64,000 bases of DNA, taken from NCBI RefSeq assembly GCF_030450055.1, contig NZ_CP118480.1, forward strand, positions 248,001-312,000, written 5' to 3'. The translations under genes and the position numbers were made by a program. This document shows, piece after piece, positions 1 through 8,502 of this stretch (position 1 is its first letter; each line of letters begins with the position of its first letter). The DNA comes from Gallaecimonas kandeliae. Lineage in GTDB: Bacteria > Pseudomonadota > Gammaproteobacteria > Enterobacterales > Gallaecimonadaceae. The notes below the pieces were generated by a model. The model had not been told where the DNA came from. It saw only the letters and a program-made list of their open reading frames with translations, and made no database searches.

Positions 1-1314
1 CTGGCCGCACAACAGGAAAAAGGGCGCGCCAGCGCCCTTGTCCCCATGGCCATCATAGGCCTGCTGTTCTTCATCTTCGGCTTCGTCACCTGGCTGAACG
101 GTTCCCTGATCCCCTTCTTGAAGCTGATCTGCGAACTCAACGACGCCGAGGCGCTGCTGGTGGCCTTCGCCTTCTACATCGCCTACACCGTGATGGCGCT
201 GCCCATGGCGGCGCTGTTGGAGCGCCTCGGCTACCGCAGCGGCATGGCCTGGGGCCTGGGCATCATGGCGCTGGGCGCCCTGCTGTTCATACCGGCGGCC
301 CTCACCGCCCAGTACGGCCTCTTCCTGCTGGCCTTGTTCGTGCTGGGCACCGGCCTGACGCTGCTGCAGACCGCCTCCAACCCCTATGTGGTGCTCTTGG
401 GCCCCAGCGACAGCGCCGCCATGCGCATCAGCATCATGGGCATCATCAACAAGACGGCCGGGGTGCTGGTGCCGCTGCTGTTCACCTCACTGGTGCTGGC
501 CGATCTCAGCCACGTCAGCCAGGCCAGCCTCAGCCTGTTGCCGGATGCAGAGCGGGCCCGGCAGCTGGGGGCCATCGCCCAGCGCCTGGTGCTGCCCTAC
601 CTCTACATGGCCGGGGCCCTGCTGGCGCTCATCGCCCTGGTGCGCTTCTCGCCGTTGCCGGACATCCACCCCAGGGACGAGCGCGGCCAGGGCGGCCGGC
701 TGGCTGAATTGCTGCGCTATCCCCAGCTGATCCTGGGCGCCCTGACCCTCTTCGCCTACGTGGGCCTGGAGGTGATCGCCGCCGACACCATAGGCCTCTT
801 CGGCGAGAGGTTGGGGGTGGCCCGCTACGCCTCCCTGACCAGCTACACCATGGTGTTCATGGTGCTGGGCTACAGCCTGGGGGTGTTGCTTATCCCCCGT
901 TGGCTGAGCCAGGGCAGGGCCTTGCTGCTGTCCGGCCTCGCCGGCCTGGCCTGCGTGCTGGCGGCGCTTTTCAGCAATCCAGGCAGCAGCGCCGTCTCGG
1001 CCTGGCTCTTCGGCTGGAGCGGCATACCGACGGTGCCGGATCCGGTGCTCTTCGTGGCCATGATGGGCCTGGCCCACGCCCTGGTGTGGCCTGCCGTCTG
1101 GCCACTGGCCCTGGACGGCCTCGGCCGCCACACGGCCCAGGGCTCGGCGCTGCTGATCATGGGCATAGCGGGGGGCGCCCTGCTGCCTTTGGCCTTCGGC
1201 CACCTGGCCCAATACCTCGGCAACATGCAGCTGGCCTACGCCCTGGCGCTGCCCTGCTACCTGATGATCGCCTTCTACGCCCTCAAGGGGCACAAGATGC
1301 GCAGCTGGGGTTGA
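1..1314 (+). CDS. MFS sugar transporter, GluP/FucP type (5' end outside window)
   Basis: A 12-helix major facilitator protein that probably imports a hexose with protons or sodium across the inner membrane. The N-terminus carries the family pattern FGFVTWLNGSLIPFLK, where LNxxLIPxLK is typical of glucose/galactose and fucose permeases, followed by helices throughout. An ATG at 46 would open a 422-residue protein. However, the reading frame stays open to base 1 (LAAQQEKGRASALVP before the ATG) and that segment resembles the usual family N-terminus, so the real start is probably upstream of the window. I therefore mark the gene as partial. A hairpin terminator follows. Substrate is inferred from family resemblance only; fucose, glucose or N-acetylglucosamine are all possible. 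Confidence 0.8.
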   Translation: MAAQQEKGRASALVPMAIIGLLFFIFGFVTWLNGSLIPFLKLICELNDAEALLVAFAFYIAYTVMALPMAALLERLGYRSGMAWGLGIMALGALLFIPAALTAQYGLFLLALFVLGTGLTLLQTASNPYVVLLGPSDSAAMRISIMGIINKTAGVLVPLLFTSLVLADLSHVSQASLSLLPDAERARQLGAIAQRLVLPYLYMAGALLALIALVRFSPLPDIHPRDERGQGGRLAELLRYPQLILGALTLFAYVGLEVIAADTIGLFGERLGVARYASLTSYTMVFMVLGYSLGVLLIPRWLSQGRALLLSGLAGLACVLAALFSNPGSSAVSAWLFGWSGIPTVPDPVLFVAMMGLAHALVWPAVWPLALDGLGRHTAQGSALLIMGIAGGALLPLAFGHLAQYLGNMQLAYALALPCYLMIAFYALKGHKMRSWG

Positions 1315-1326
1315 GCTGGAACAAGG

Positions 1327-1349
1327 AAGGCGCCGCAGGCGCCTTTTTT
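1327..1349 (+). terminator. Rho-independent terminator after the MFS gene
   Basis: Arms AAGGCGCC and GGCGCCTT with a 3-nt loop GCA, followed by a run of T. It lies 12 bases after the stop codon of the transporter. Confidence 0.8.
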
Positions 1350-1423
1350 CATGGAGGCTGACTTGCCAGTACCGGATTGCCTTTCTACAGTTTGCATACC
1401 CATGGGGGTATTAGGAGGGGCGG

Positions 1424-2713
1424 ATGAAACACATAGTGGTAGTGGGGGCCGGCCTGGGCGGCATGTCGGTTGCCCTGGAACTGCGCCAGCGGATGCCGGC
1501 GTCCTACCAGGTAACAGTGGTGGGGGAAGGGCCCGACTTCCAGTTCGTGCCCTCCAATCCCTGGGTGGCCATGGGAGAGCGGCGCCGCGACCAGATCTGC
1601 CTGCCGGTGGCCGAGCAGCTGGAGCCGCGCCAGATCCGCTTCTCCCCCGAAGGGGTCAAGGCCATAGACGCCGAGCAGCGCCAGCTGACGTTGGGGGACG
1701 ACGGCAAGCTCGACTACGACTACCTGGTGCTCTGCACAGGCCCCAGGCTGGATTTCGCCGCCGTGCCCGGGGCTGGGCCTGAAGGTTTCACCCAGTCCAT
1801 CTGCACTGTGGACCACGCCGAGCAGGCCTACCTTGCCTACCAGGCATTGCTGGAAAACCCCGGCCCCGTGCTGGTGGGCGCCCTGCAGGGGGCCAGCTGC
1901 TTCGGGCCCGCCTACGAATACGTGCTGACCCTGGAGGCGGCGCTGCGCAAGAAGAAGCTCAAGGAAAAGGTGCCCATCACCTTCGTGACCTCTGAACCTT
2001 ACCTTGGCCACCTGGGCCTGGGCGGCGTGGGGGACTCCAAGGGGCTGATGGAGCACGAGTTCCGGGAGCGGGGCATACAGTGGATCTGCAACGCCAGGGT
2101 CAAGGCATTCGAGGACGGCAAGGCCAATATCGAGGAGCTGAACCGCAAGGGCGAGGTGGAGTTCAGCCATGAACGGCCCTTCAAACTGGCCATGTTCCTG
2201 CCCCCCTTCAAGGGCACTGAGGCGGTGGCGGCCGTGCCCGGGCTCTGCAATCCCAAGGGCTTCGTGATCACCGACGACTGCCAGCGCTCCCCCCGCTACC
2301 CCGAGATCTTCGCCGCCGGGGTCTGCGTGGCCATAGCGCCGCCGGAGGCGACGCCTGTGCCGACCGGGGTGCCCAAGACCGGTTTCATGATCGAGTCCAT
2401 GACCACCGCCATAGTGGAGAACCTGCTGCAGCTGGAGCGAGGGGAGGAACCCCATGCCCATCCCACCCTCAACGCCGTCTGCCTGGCGGACATGGGGGAC
2501 ACCGGGGCCGCCTTCGTGGCCTTGCCCCAGAACCCGCCCCGCAACACCAACTGGACCAGCAAGGGTAAATGGGTGCAGCTGGCCAAGGTGGCCTTCGAGA
2601 AGTACTTCCTCTATAAGGTGCGCCACGGCACCTCTGAGCCCGTCTACGAGAAGTACGTGATGTCGGCCCTGGGGATCCACAGGCTCAAGGAAGAAGAGAA
2701 GGAGAAGGAATAG
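1424..2713 (+). CDS. Sulfide:quinone oxidoreductase-like FAD protein
   Basis: A 429-residue flavoprotein of the disulfide reductase fold, likely oxidising sulfide (or a related sulfur species) and passing electrons to membrane quinone. The N-terminal dinucleotide fold is VVVGAGLGGMSVALEL (residues 5-20). The segment ALQGASCFGPAYEY places a cysteine at 159, and GVCVAIAPPEATPVPTGVPKTG places another at 301 next to the typical SQR TPVPTGVPKTG motif; these are plausible redox cysteines. No membrane-spanning helix or signal peptide is seen, as expected for a monotopic enzyme. A strong ribosome site AGGAGGGG lies just before the ATG. The gene is flanked by hairpins, so it is probably monocistronic. 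Type II NADH dehydrogenase is the main alternative but fits less well. Confidence 0.78.
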   Translation: MKHIVVVGAGLGGMSVALELRQRMPASYQVTVVGEGPDFQFVPSNPWVAMGERRRDQICLPVAEQLEPRQIRFSPEGVKAIDAEQRQLTLGDDGKLDYDYLVLCTGPRLDFAAVPGAGPEGFTQSICTVDHAEQAYLAYQALLENPGPVLVGALQGASCFGPAYEYVLTLEAALRKKKLKEKVPITFVTSEPYLGHLGLGGVGDSKGLMEHEFRERGIQWICNARVKAFEDGKANIEELNRKGEVEFSHERPFKLAMFLPPFKGTEAVAAVPGLCNPKGFVITDDCQRSPRYPEIFAAGVCVAIAPPEATPVPTGVPKTGFMIESMTTAIVENLLQLERGEEPHAHPTLNAVCLADMGDTGAAFVALPQNPPRNTNWTSKGKWVQLAKVAFEKYFLYKVRHGTSEPVYEKYVMSALGIHRLKEEEKEKE

Positions 2714-2742
2714 GCTTGATCGGCAAGGCCTCCTGAGGCTAC

Positions 2743-2776
2743 AAAGCCCTGGTTAACCACCGGGGCTTTCGCTTTT
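2743..2776 (+). terminator. Hairpin between the SQR-like gene and greB
   Basis: Arms AAAGCCC and GGGCTTT around a 13-nt loop, then CGCTTTTC. The T-rich end runs into the greB start codon at 2778, so the structure could also influence greB translation. Confidence 0.5.
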
Positions 2777-2777
2777 C

Positions 2778-3263
2778 ATGAGAACCGACCTTATTACCCG
2801 CGAGGGCTACAACGCCCTCAAAGAAGAGCTGGATTTCCTCTGGCGTACCGAGCGCCCCGAGGTCACCAAGAAGGTGGCCTGGGCGGCCAGCCTGGGGGAT
2901 CGCAGCGAAAACGCCGACTACCAGTACAACAAGAAGCGCCTGCGGGAGATCGACAGGCGGGTGCGCTTCCTGCGCAAGCGCCTGGAGGTGCTGAAGGTGG
3001 TGGACTATAGCCCCCAGCAGGACGGTAAGGTCTTCTTCGGTGCCTGGGTGGAGGTGGAGAACGAAGCGGGGGATATCAAGCGTTTCCGTATCGTCGGCCC
3101 CGACGAGATCTACGGCCGCAAGGACTACATTTCCATAGACGCCCCCATGGCCAGGGCCCTCTTGAAGAAGGAAGTGGACGACGAGGTGTCGGTACCCACT
3201 CCCGAAGGCCGCAAGCTCTGGTACGTGATCAGCATCCAGTACGGGCCGGGAAACGAATTGTAA
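2778..3263 (+). CDS. greB: Transcription elongation factor GreB
   Basis: Cleaves the 3' end of backtracked RNA inside RNA polymerase so that elongation can resume. The 161-residue length fits GreB. The N-terminal coiled coil contains GDRSENADYQYNKKRLREID (about residues 38-57), whose acidic tip is the GreA/GreB catalytic feature, and the C-terminal FKBP-like domain includes GDIKRFRIVGPDE. The long basic stretch NKKRLREIDRRVRFLRKRLE favours GreB over GreA. The ribosome site is weak (GGGG inside the preceding hairpin). It lies 65 bases before ompR on the same strand, the same order as in E. coli relatives, although E. coli has greB divergent from ompR. Confidence 0.92.
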   Translation: MRTDLITREGYNALKEELDFLWRTERPEVTKKVAWAASLGDRSENADYQYNKKRLREIDRRVRFLRKRLEVLKVVDYSPQQDGKVFFGAWVEVENEAGDIKRFRIVGPDEIYGRKDYISIDAPMARALLKKEVDDEVSVPTPEGRKLWYVISIQYGPGNEL

Positions 3264-3328
3264 CAAAGGGAAGAGGCAGGGCGCCGCCTAACTTTTTATA
3301 GTGTCGTCAGCCAGTTGGAGAGAAGAAT

Positions 3329-4054
3329 ATGGGACAGGAAAGCACCAAGATCCTGGTGGTGGACGACGACATGCGGTTGCGTTCCCTGCTGGAACGCTAC
3401 CTTATCGAGCAGAATTTCCAGGTGCGGGCCGTGCCCAACGGCGAGCAGATGGACCGGCTGCTGGAACGTGAGAACTTCCACCTGATGGTGCTGGACCTGA
3501 TGCTGCCCGGCGAAGACGGCCTGGCCATCTGCAAGCGGCTGCGGGCCAGGGGCGAGCAGCTGCCCATCATCATGCTCACCGCCAAGGGCGACGAGGTGGA
3601 CCGCATCATAGGCCTGGAGCTGGGGGCCGACGACTACCTGGCCAAACCCTTCAACCCCCGCGAACTGCTGGCGCGGATCCGCGCCGTGCTGCGCCGCCGC
3701 ACCAGTGAGCTGCCCGGCGCCCCGGCCACGGCGGAACAGGAAGTGGCCTTCGGCCAGTTCCGCCTCAACCTGGCCACGAGGGAGATGTTCAGGGGCGAGG
3801 AAGCCATGCCCCTGACCTCCGGCGAGTTCGCCGTGCTCAAGGCCCTGGTCAGCCATCCCCGCGAGCCCCTGTCCCGCGACAAGCTGATGAACCTGGCTCG
3901 CGGCCGCGACTACTCGGCCCTGGAGCGCAGCATAGACGTGCAGGTGTCGCGCCTGCGCCGCATGATAGAGCCGGACCCTTCCCATCCTCGCTATATCCAG
4001 ACCGTCTGGGGCCTGGGCTACGTCTTCGTGCCCGACGGTAGCGCCGGGGCATGA
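3329..4054 (+). CDS. ompR: Osmolarity response regulator OmpR
   Basis: Cytoplasmic two-component response regulator that binds porin and other envelope promoters when phosphorylated by EnvZ. The receiver domain covers about residues 1-120, with the acidic pocket VVDDD, the phospho-acceptor aspartate in [12 protein letters not shown] (D56), and the conserved lysine in DDYLAKPF (K106). The C-terminal winged helix ends with the trans-reg-C signature [20 protein letters not shown]. Length of 241 matches OmpR. The ribosome site GGAGAGAA precedes the ATG. The gene overlaps envZ by four bases, so the two are translationally coupled. Confidence 0.95.
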   Translation: MGQESTKILVVDDDMRLRSLLERYLIEQNFQVRAVPNGEQMDRLLERENFHLMVLDLMLPGEDGLAICKRLRARGEQLPIIMLTAKGDEVDRIIGLELGADDYLAKPFNPRELLARIRAVLRRRTSELPGAPATAEQEVAFGQFRLNLATREMFRGEEAMPLTSGEFAVLKALVSHPREPLSRDKLMNLARGRDYSALERSIDVQVSRLRRMIEPDPSHPRYIQTVWGLGYVFVPDGSAGA

Positions 4055-5379
4055 AGCTGCTGCCCCGCAGCGCCTTCGGCCAGACGGTGATGCTGCTGGC
4101 CAGCCTGCTGCTGATCAACCAGCTGGTCAGCTACCTGATGGTCACCCTCTATGTGCTCAAGCCCAGCTACGACCAGATCAACGACCTGCTGGCCAAGCAG
4201 GTCAAGGTGGTCTTCATCGACGAACCCCTGGGGGGCCGCAAGCGCCTCGAGCTGCCCGACGAGATGCGCAAGCGCTTCTTCGAGGCCACCGGCATCGAGA
4301 TCTACACCGAAAAGGCGGCCATGAAGGCCGGCCTGGGCGACGCCATCTATTACAACTACTTCTCGGAAGAGCTGGGCAAGGAACTGGGCGGCCCCACCGA
4401 AGTGCGCATCAACGAGGGCAAGGACTTCGACATTTGGATCAAGCCGCCCATGGCGCCCCAGTACTGGCTGAAGGTGCCCCTCACCGGTTTCGAGGGTGCC
4501 CGCTTCTCGCCATTGCCCATCTACCTGGCCGTGATCGGCATCCTCTCGGTGCTGGGGGGCTGGCTCTTCGCCCGGCGCCTCAACAGGCCGCTCAAGGGCC
4601 TGCAACTGGCGGCCCGCAAGGTGGGCCTGGGGGAACACCCGGAACGGCTGCCCGAAGACGTGGGCTCGAGCGAGGTGCAGGCGGTGACCAGCGCCTTCAA
4701 CCAGATGGCCAAGGGCGTGGCCCAGCTGGAGGAAGACAGGGCGCTGCTGATGGCGGGCATTTCCCATGACCTGCGCACGCCTTTGACGCGGATCCGCCTG
4801 GCCACCGAGATGATGAAGAGCGACGAAAACTATCTCAAGGAAGGGATAGTGGACGACATCGAAGACATGAACGCCATCATCGACCAGTTCATCGCCTATG
4901 TGCGCCAGGACAGGGAGGACCAGGCCGAGGCCACGGACGTCAGCGCCCTCCTGGAAGACGCCGTCAGCGCCTTTGCCGACAGGCCCCTCAAGACCAGCTT
5001 GCTCTACGACAACATCCCCGAGCTTTGGCTGCGGCCCCTGTCCATCAAGCGGCTCATCTACAACCTGCTGGAAAATGCCGAGCGCTACGGCCGTGGCGAG
5101 GCCAGGGTCGAGGGCCGGATGTCGGCCGACGGCCAGTACCTGGTGTTGCGGGTGGGGGACAACGGCCCAGGCATACCTGAAGCCGAGCGGGTCAGGCTCT
5201 TCCAGCCCTTCGAACGGGGCGAGCGGGCCCGCAGTACCCAGGGCTCAGGGCTGGGCCTGGCCATCATCAAGAAGATCGTCGATTCCTACCACGGCCAGGT
5301 GCTGCTGGGGGATTCGACCCTCGGCGGCCTGCAGGTGGAAATGCGCCTGCCCCTGTCGTCCCTGCAGAAGATGGGCTGA
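4051..5379 (+). CDS. envZ: Osmosensor histidine kinase EnvZ
   Basis: Inner-membrane sensor kinase that phosphorylates and dephosphorylates OmpR. Two membrane helices are visible (about 14-36 and 155-175) enclosing a periplasmic segment, followed by HAMP, then the H-box [20 protein letters not shown] with the phospho-accepting His at 239. The ATPase region holds the N-box [13 protein letters not shown] and the G-boxes VGDNGPGIP and GSGLGLAI. The 442-residue length fits EnvZ. It starts at ATG 4051 inside the last codons of ompR (ATGA overlap). A strong bidirectional hairpin follows the stop codon. Confidence 0.94.
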   Translation: MKLLPRSAFGQTVMLLASLLLINQLVSYLMVTLYVLKPSYDQINDLLAKQVKVVFIDEPLGGRKRLELPDEMRKRFFEATGIEIYTEKAAMKAGLGDAIYYNYFSEELGKELGGPTEVRINEGKDFDIWIKPPMAPQYWLKVPLTGFEGARFSPLPIYLAVIGILSVLGGWLFARRLNRPLKGLQLAARKVGLGEHPERLPEDVGSSEVQAVTSAFNQMAKGVAQLEEDRALLMAGISHDLRTPLTRIRLATEMMKSDENYLKEGIVDDIEDMNAIIDQFIAYVRQDREDQAEATDVSALLEDAVSAFADRPLKTSLLYDNIPELWLRPLSIKRLIYNLLENAERYGRGEARVEGRMSADGQYLVLRVGDNGPGIPEAERVRLFQPFERGERARSTQGSGLGLAIIKKIVDSYHGQVLLGDSTLGGLQVEMRLPLSSLQKMG

Positions 5380-5390
5380 GCCCAAAAAGT

Positions 5391-5416
5391 AAAACCGCAG
5401 CCGAGGCTGCGGTTTT
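5391..5416. terminator. Bidirectional terminator between envZ and the convergent NAD(P)-binding gene
   Basis: Twelve-base arms AAAACCGCAGCC and GGCTGCGGTTTT separated by only GA; A- and T-tracts on both sides let it act for both convergent genes. Confidence 0.85.
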
Positions 5417-5420
5417 GTTA

Positions 5421-6062
5421 TCAGGCGTAGGCCAGGGTGAAGCGGCCGTTGGGGTGCTTGGCCTCTTCCAACTCGTCGATCATGGCCTTGGCGTAGTCCT
5501 GCACCGAGATCTGGCTCTTACCTTCACCGTCTTTGAGCAGCTGGTCGGTGCCCAGGCGGTACTGGCCGGTGCGCTCGCCCGGGAAGATGTAGGCCGCCGG
5601 CGACAGCATGGTCCAGTTGACTTCGCCTTGGCCGCGCAGCTTGTTGAGGGCATAGCGGGCACCCTCGGCGCTGGCCTTGTACTGGGCAGGGAAGTCGGGG
5701 GTGTCGATCAGCAGCTGGCCCGGGGCCACTTCCAGGGAGCCGGCGCCACCAACCACCAGCAACCTTTTGACCTGGGCGGCCCTGGCGGCGGCGAGGATGC
5801 TGTCGAAACCCTTGGCGTAGTAGCCGGCCACATCCGCCTGGGCGTGGCCGGAGAAGGCGCTCAGCACGGCATCGAAACCCTGCAGCTTGGTGGCGAGGGC
5901 CTCGCTGTCCTGCACGTCCACCTGCTGGATGCTAAGGCCTGGGGTGTCGGCCAAGCGGCCGGGGTTGCTGACCAGGGCGGTGACACTGTGGCCACGGCTC
6001 AGGGCTTCTTCACGCAATGCGGAACCGATAAAACCGCTGGCACCGATAAGGGCGATCTTCAT
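5421..6062 (-). CDS. NAD(P)H-binding (NmrA/YwnB-like) protein
   Basis: A 213-residue Rossmann-fold protein of the atypical short-chain dehydrogenase type. The N-terminal dinucleotide motif is IGASGFIGSALREEALSRGH, a GxxGxxG arrangement expected for NADP(H), and the body resembles small NmrA-like or flavin-reductase-like proteins (for example VDVQDSEALATKLQGFDAVL). A classical catalytic YxxxK is not obvious, so it may be a sensor or a reductase with unknown substrate. It is transcribed divergently from a LysR-family regulator with about 108 bases between the starts, the usual arrangement for a LysR target gene. The substrate cannot be told from sequence. Confidence 0.8.
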   Translation of the reverse strand: MKIALIGASGFIGSALREEALSRGHSVTALVSNPGRLADTPGLSIQQVDVQDSEALATKLQGFDAVLSAFSGHAQADVAGYYAKGFDSILAAARAAQVKRLLVVGGAGSLEVAPGQLLIDTPDFPAQYKASAEGARYALNKLRGQGEVNWTMLSPAAYIFPGERTGQYRLGTDQLLKDGEGKSQISVQDYAKAMIDELEEAKHPNGRFTLAYA

Positions 6063-6170
6063 GCTGTTTTCCTCTGTGGAATGGGTTGACGGGGGCCATT
6101 CTGCGTCGCCTTATTGATTCGAAAAACAGCGCATTCAATAATTCATTGTTATCAATTCAACGACAAAGTC
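6063..6170. promoter_or_regulatory. Divergent regulatory region of the LysR gene and its neighbour
   Basis: AT-rich gap between the two divergent starts. It holds the small inverted repeat ATTG-TTAT-CAAT at 6145-6156, a plausible but unproven LysR-type site. No clear -35/-10 pair was picked. Confidence 0.35.
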
Positions 6171-7058
6171 ATGAAAGAGCTGGATCTCAACAGCCTGCCG
6201 CTGTTCCTTGCCGTGGTGGAGGCGGGCAGCTTCACGGCCGCCGCCGACCGCTTCGGCTGCACCAAGACCAAGGTCAGCCTGGCCATCAAGGCCCTGGAGC
6301 AGAACCTCGGCTTGGCCCTTTTCACCCGCACGACCCGCCAGGTGACCCTGACCGAGGCCGGCCAACAGCTCTACCAGGGCTGCCAGCCGCTGCTGGCGAG
6401 GCTCGGCGAGACATTGGGGGAAGCGGGGGCCAGCGCCCAGGCCCTGAGCGGCACCTTGCGCATCACGGCCCCGGCCGACCACATGGCCTTGAGCCTGGCC
6501 CCGGCGGCGGCCGCCTTCGCCAAGCGCCATCCCGATCTCAACCTGGAGCTGCGCAGCGGCGACAAGGTGGCGGACATGGTGCGCGAAGGCATTGATCTGG
6601 CGATACGCATGGGCTGGCTCAAGGACTCCAGCCTGCGGGCCCAGAAGCTGGGGGAGTTCGAGCAGGTGCTGCTGGCTTCAAAGGGCTACCTGAAGGAAAT
6701 GGGGGAGCCCAGGCACCCGTCCGAACTCGGCCGCCACCGCTGGCTGGAGTTCAGCCCCCTGCCCAGTTCCCTGACCTGGACCTTCGAGAAGGGCGACGAA
6801 AAGCTGCAGGTGCAGATGCACAGCCGCATCAAGGTGGACGGCACCGGCGCCCTGCGCAGCCTGCTGCTGGCCGGCGCCGGCCTCTCTGTGATGGCCCGCT
6901 TCGGCGCCCAGGGGGAGGGCGAGCTGGTGCGGCTACTGCCCGACTGGCGCCTGCCCAGTGGCGGCGTCTACGCCGTCTTTCCCCCCGGCGCCTTCGTGCC
7001 TGCCAAGGTCCGCGCCTTTGTGGATTTCTACCGGGACTGGTTGGCCAAGGCACCATAA
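6171..7058 (+). CDS. LysR-family transcriptional regulator
   Basis: A 295-residue regulator with an N-terminal winged helix-turn-helix (about residues 5-62, AGSFTAAADRFGCTKTKVSL then ALEQNLGLALFTRTTR) and a C-terminal LysR substrate-binding domain. The sequence is of the AaeR/DsdC-like small group typical of regulators beside NAD(P)-binding or quinone reductase genes. I use ATG 6171, which gives the normal LysR start MKELDLNSLPLF; an upstream TTG at 6114 would add 19 unrelated residues. It is divergent from the NAD(P)H-binding protein and probably controls it and itself. The effector is unknown. Confidence 0.85.
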   Translation: MKELDLNSLPLFLAVVEAGSFTAAADRFGCTKTKVSLAIKALEQNLGLALFTRTTRQVTLTEAGQQLYQGCQPLLARLGETLGEAGASAQALSGTLRITAPADHMALSLAPAAAAFAKRHPDLNLELRSGDKVADMVREGIDLAIRMGWLKDSSLRAQKLGEFEQVLLASKGYLKEMGEPRHPSELGRHRWLEFSPLPSSLTWTFEKGDEKLQVQMHSRIKVDGTGALRSLLLAGAGLSVMARFGAQGEGELVRLLPDWRLPSGGVYAVFPPGAFVPAKVRAFVDFYRDWLAKAP

Positions 7059-7106
7059 GGCCAGGCCGCTCGCTCCGCTCCCCGCCCCAAGCGCGCTTTT
7101 TTATGC

Positions 7107-7134
7107 GCGTTTTCGCGCCTAGGCGCGAAAACGC
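7107..7134. promoter_or_regulatory. Perfect 28-bp palindrome, candidate upstream activator site
   Basis: Arms GCGTTTTCGCGCC and GGCGCGAAAACGC around a central TA, with no mismatch. There is no T-run after it on either strand, which argues against a simple terminator. Its centre is about 97 bases upstream of the start site predicted from the sigma-54 promoter at 7191-7207, the distance at which NtrC-family activators usually bind. The likely ligand is the response regulator encoded at 11624-12961. Role is inferred. Confidence 0.55.
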
Positions 7135-7190
7135 CCCTGCTTTCGGTCAGTAATTTTCAATTAATTTCAGTAAAAACATAGAGATATTTT

Positions 7191-7207
7191 TTGGCATCGC
7201 TTTTGCC
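7191..7207 (+). promoter_or_regulatory. Sigma-54 (RpoN) promoter of the efflux operon
   Basis: TTGGCATCGCTTTTGCC fits the -24/-12 consensus TGGCAC-N5-TTGC with exactly ten bases between the invariant GG (7193-7194) and GC (7205-7206). The predicted start is near 7218, leaving a leader of about 23 bases before ATG 7241. The operon it would drive contains an NtrC-family activator. Confidence 0.75.
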
Positions 7208-7240
7208 ATTGTCACTCTACGAAGTAGAAGAGGGTTGGCA

Positions 7241-8485
7241 ATGGACATTGCAAAACAAGCGAAGAAAGGCTGGAACAAGAAGTGGCTGCTGCTGCCGGCA
7301 TTGGTGGCCGTGCTGGGCCTGGGTTGGGGCCTGCAAGGGCCGTCGGCCAAGCGCCGGGTGGCCAGGGCCGACGTCGATATCGCCACCGTGCAGAAAGGCG
7401 ACTTCCAGGTGCTGGTGCAGGGTTTCGGTACCCTGGCCTCGGCCAGGCAGCGGGTGGTCACGGCCCAGGTCAAAGGGGTGGTGGAGCAGATTGCCGTGCG
7501 CCCCGGCGCCCAGGTCAAGGCCGACACCCTGCTGCTGACCTTGAGCGACCCCGAGCTGGAGCAACAATACCAGGACGCCAAGCTGGCCCTGGAAAAGGAA
7601 GAGTCCGCCCTGGCGGCCTTGAAGCTGGAGCAGGGGGTCGACCTGTCCCGCCAGCGCCAGGAAGTGCTGAGGCTCAAGGGCGAGATGGAACTGGCGGCCC
7701 TGGAGTTCAAGGCCAAAGACGACCTGGCCAAGAAGGGCGTGGTTTCCAAGCTGGAGCAGGCCAAGGCCAAGTTGCACCACGAGCAGCTTCAGCGCCAATG
7801 GCGCTTCGAAAAGCAGCGCCTCGAGGAGCTGGCCGACTTGCTGAAACAGCGTCGCCAGATCCAGGCCAACCAGGTGGAACGCCTCAACCGCCAACTGGCC
7901 CTGGTGAGCGATCGCAAGGCGGCCCTCAAGGTAAGGGCCGGCCTGGACGGCGTCCTGCAGTCCCTGCCGGTGGAAGTGGGCCAGAGCCTGCAGCTTGGCG
8001 AGCGCCTGGCCCAGGTCGGCGCCCAGGACGAAATGCTGGCCAAGGTGGACATTCCCCAAGGCCAGGCCGGGGCCCTGGCCCTCGGTGACGCCGTCGACAT
8101 CGACATCAGGGGCACCAAGGTCAAGGGCAGCGTCAGCCGCATCGAGCCCCTGGTCAAGGGCGGCACCATCAGGGTGGAAGTGGCCCTGGACGACAAGCTC
8201 CCTGCTGACGCCAGGCCCCAGATGCACATCCAGGCCAGCATCCACACCGCCACCCTCCATCACAGCCTCTATGTCAGCCGTCCCACCAACGCCTATGAAG
8301 GCCAGCGCGGCCGCCTCTATCGCCTCGGCAAGGACGGTAAGGCCCAACTGGTACCGGTGCGTTTCGGCGCCGGCAGCGACGAGCAGATCCAGATCCTCGA
8401 CGGCCTCAAAGCCGGCGACAGGATCATCGCCTCCGACAGCAGCCGTTGGTTGCAACAGCAACTTGATTGGTTACTAATACAATGA
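7241..8485 (+). CDS. HlyD/MacA-family periplasmic adaptor of an ABC efflux system
   Basis: Membrane-anchored adaptor that links an inner-membrane ABC transporter to an outer-membrane channel. One N-terminal helix (WLLLPALVAVLGLGWGL) is followed by a lipoyl/barrel-sandwich half (GFGTLASARQRVVTAQVKGV), a long coiled coil (about residues 100-220, rich in LEKEE, LKLEQ, RQRQEV), the second barrel half and a beta-barrel domain. The start ATG 7241 has AGAGGG six bases upstream; a TTG at 7235 is less likely. It is the first gene after the sigma-54 promoter and is followed by an ATPase, a permease, a response regulator and a kinase, all probably one operon. No outer-membrane channel gene is nearby, so TolC is probably recruited. 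Confidence 0.85.
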   Translation: MDIAKQAKKGWNKKWLLLPALVAVLGLGWGLQGPSAKRRVARADVDIATVQKGDFQVLVQGFGTLASARQRVVTAQVKGVVEQIAVRPGAQVKADTLLLTLSDPELEQQYQDAKLALEKEESALAALKLEQGVDLSRQRQEVLRLKGEMELAALEFKAKDDLAKKGVVSKLEQAKAKLHHEQLQRQWRFEKQRLEELADLLKQRRQIQANQVERLNRQLALVSDRKAALKVRAGLDGVLQSLPVEVGQSLQLGERLAQVGAQDEMLAKVDIPQGQAGALALGDAVDIDIRGTKVKGSVSRIEPLVKGGTIRVEVALDDKLPADARPQMHIQASIHTATLHHSLYVSRPTNAYEGQRGRLYRLGKDGKAQLVPVRFGAGSDEQIQILDGLKAGDRIIASDSSRWLQQQLDWLLIQ

Positions 8486-8502
8486 TGAAAAAGGAGTTTT
8501 CC

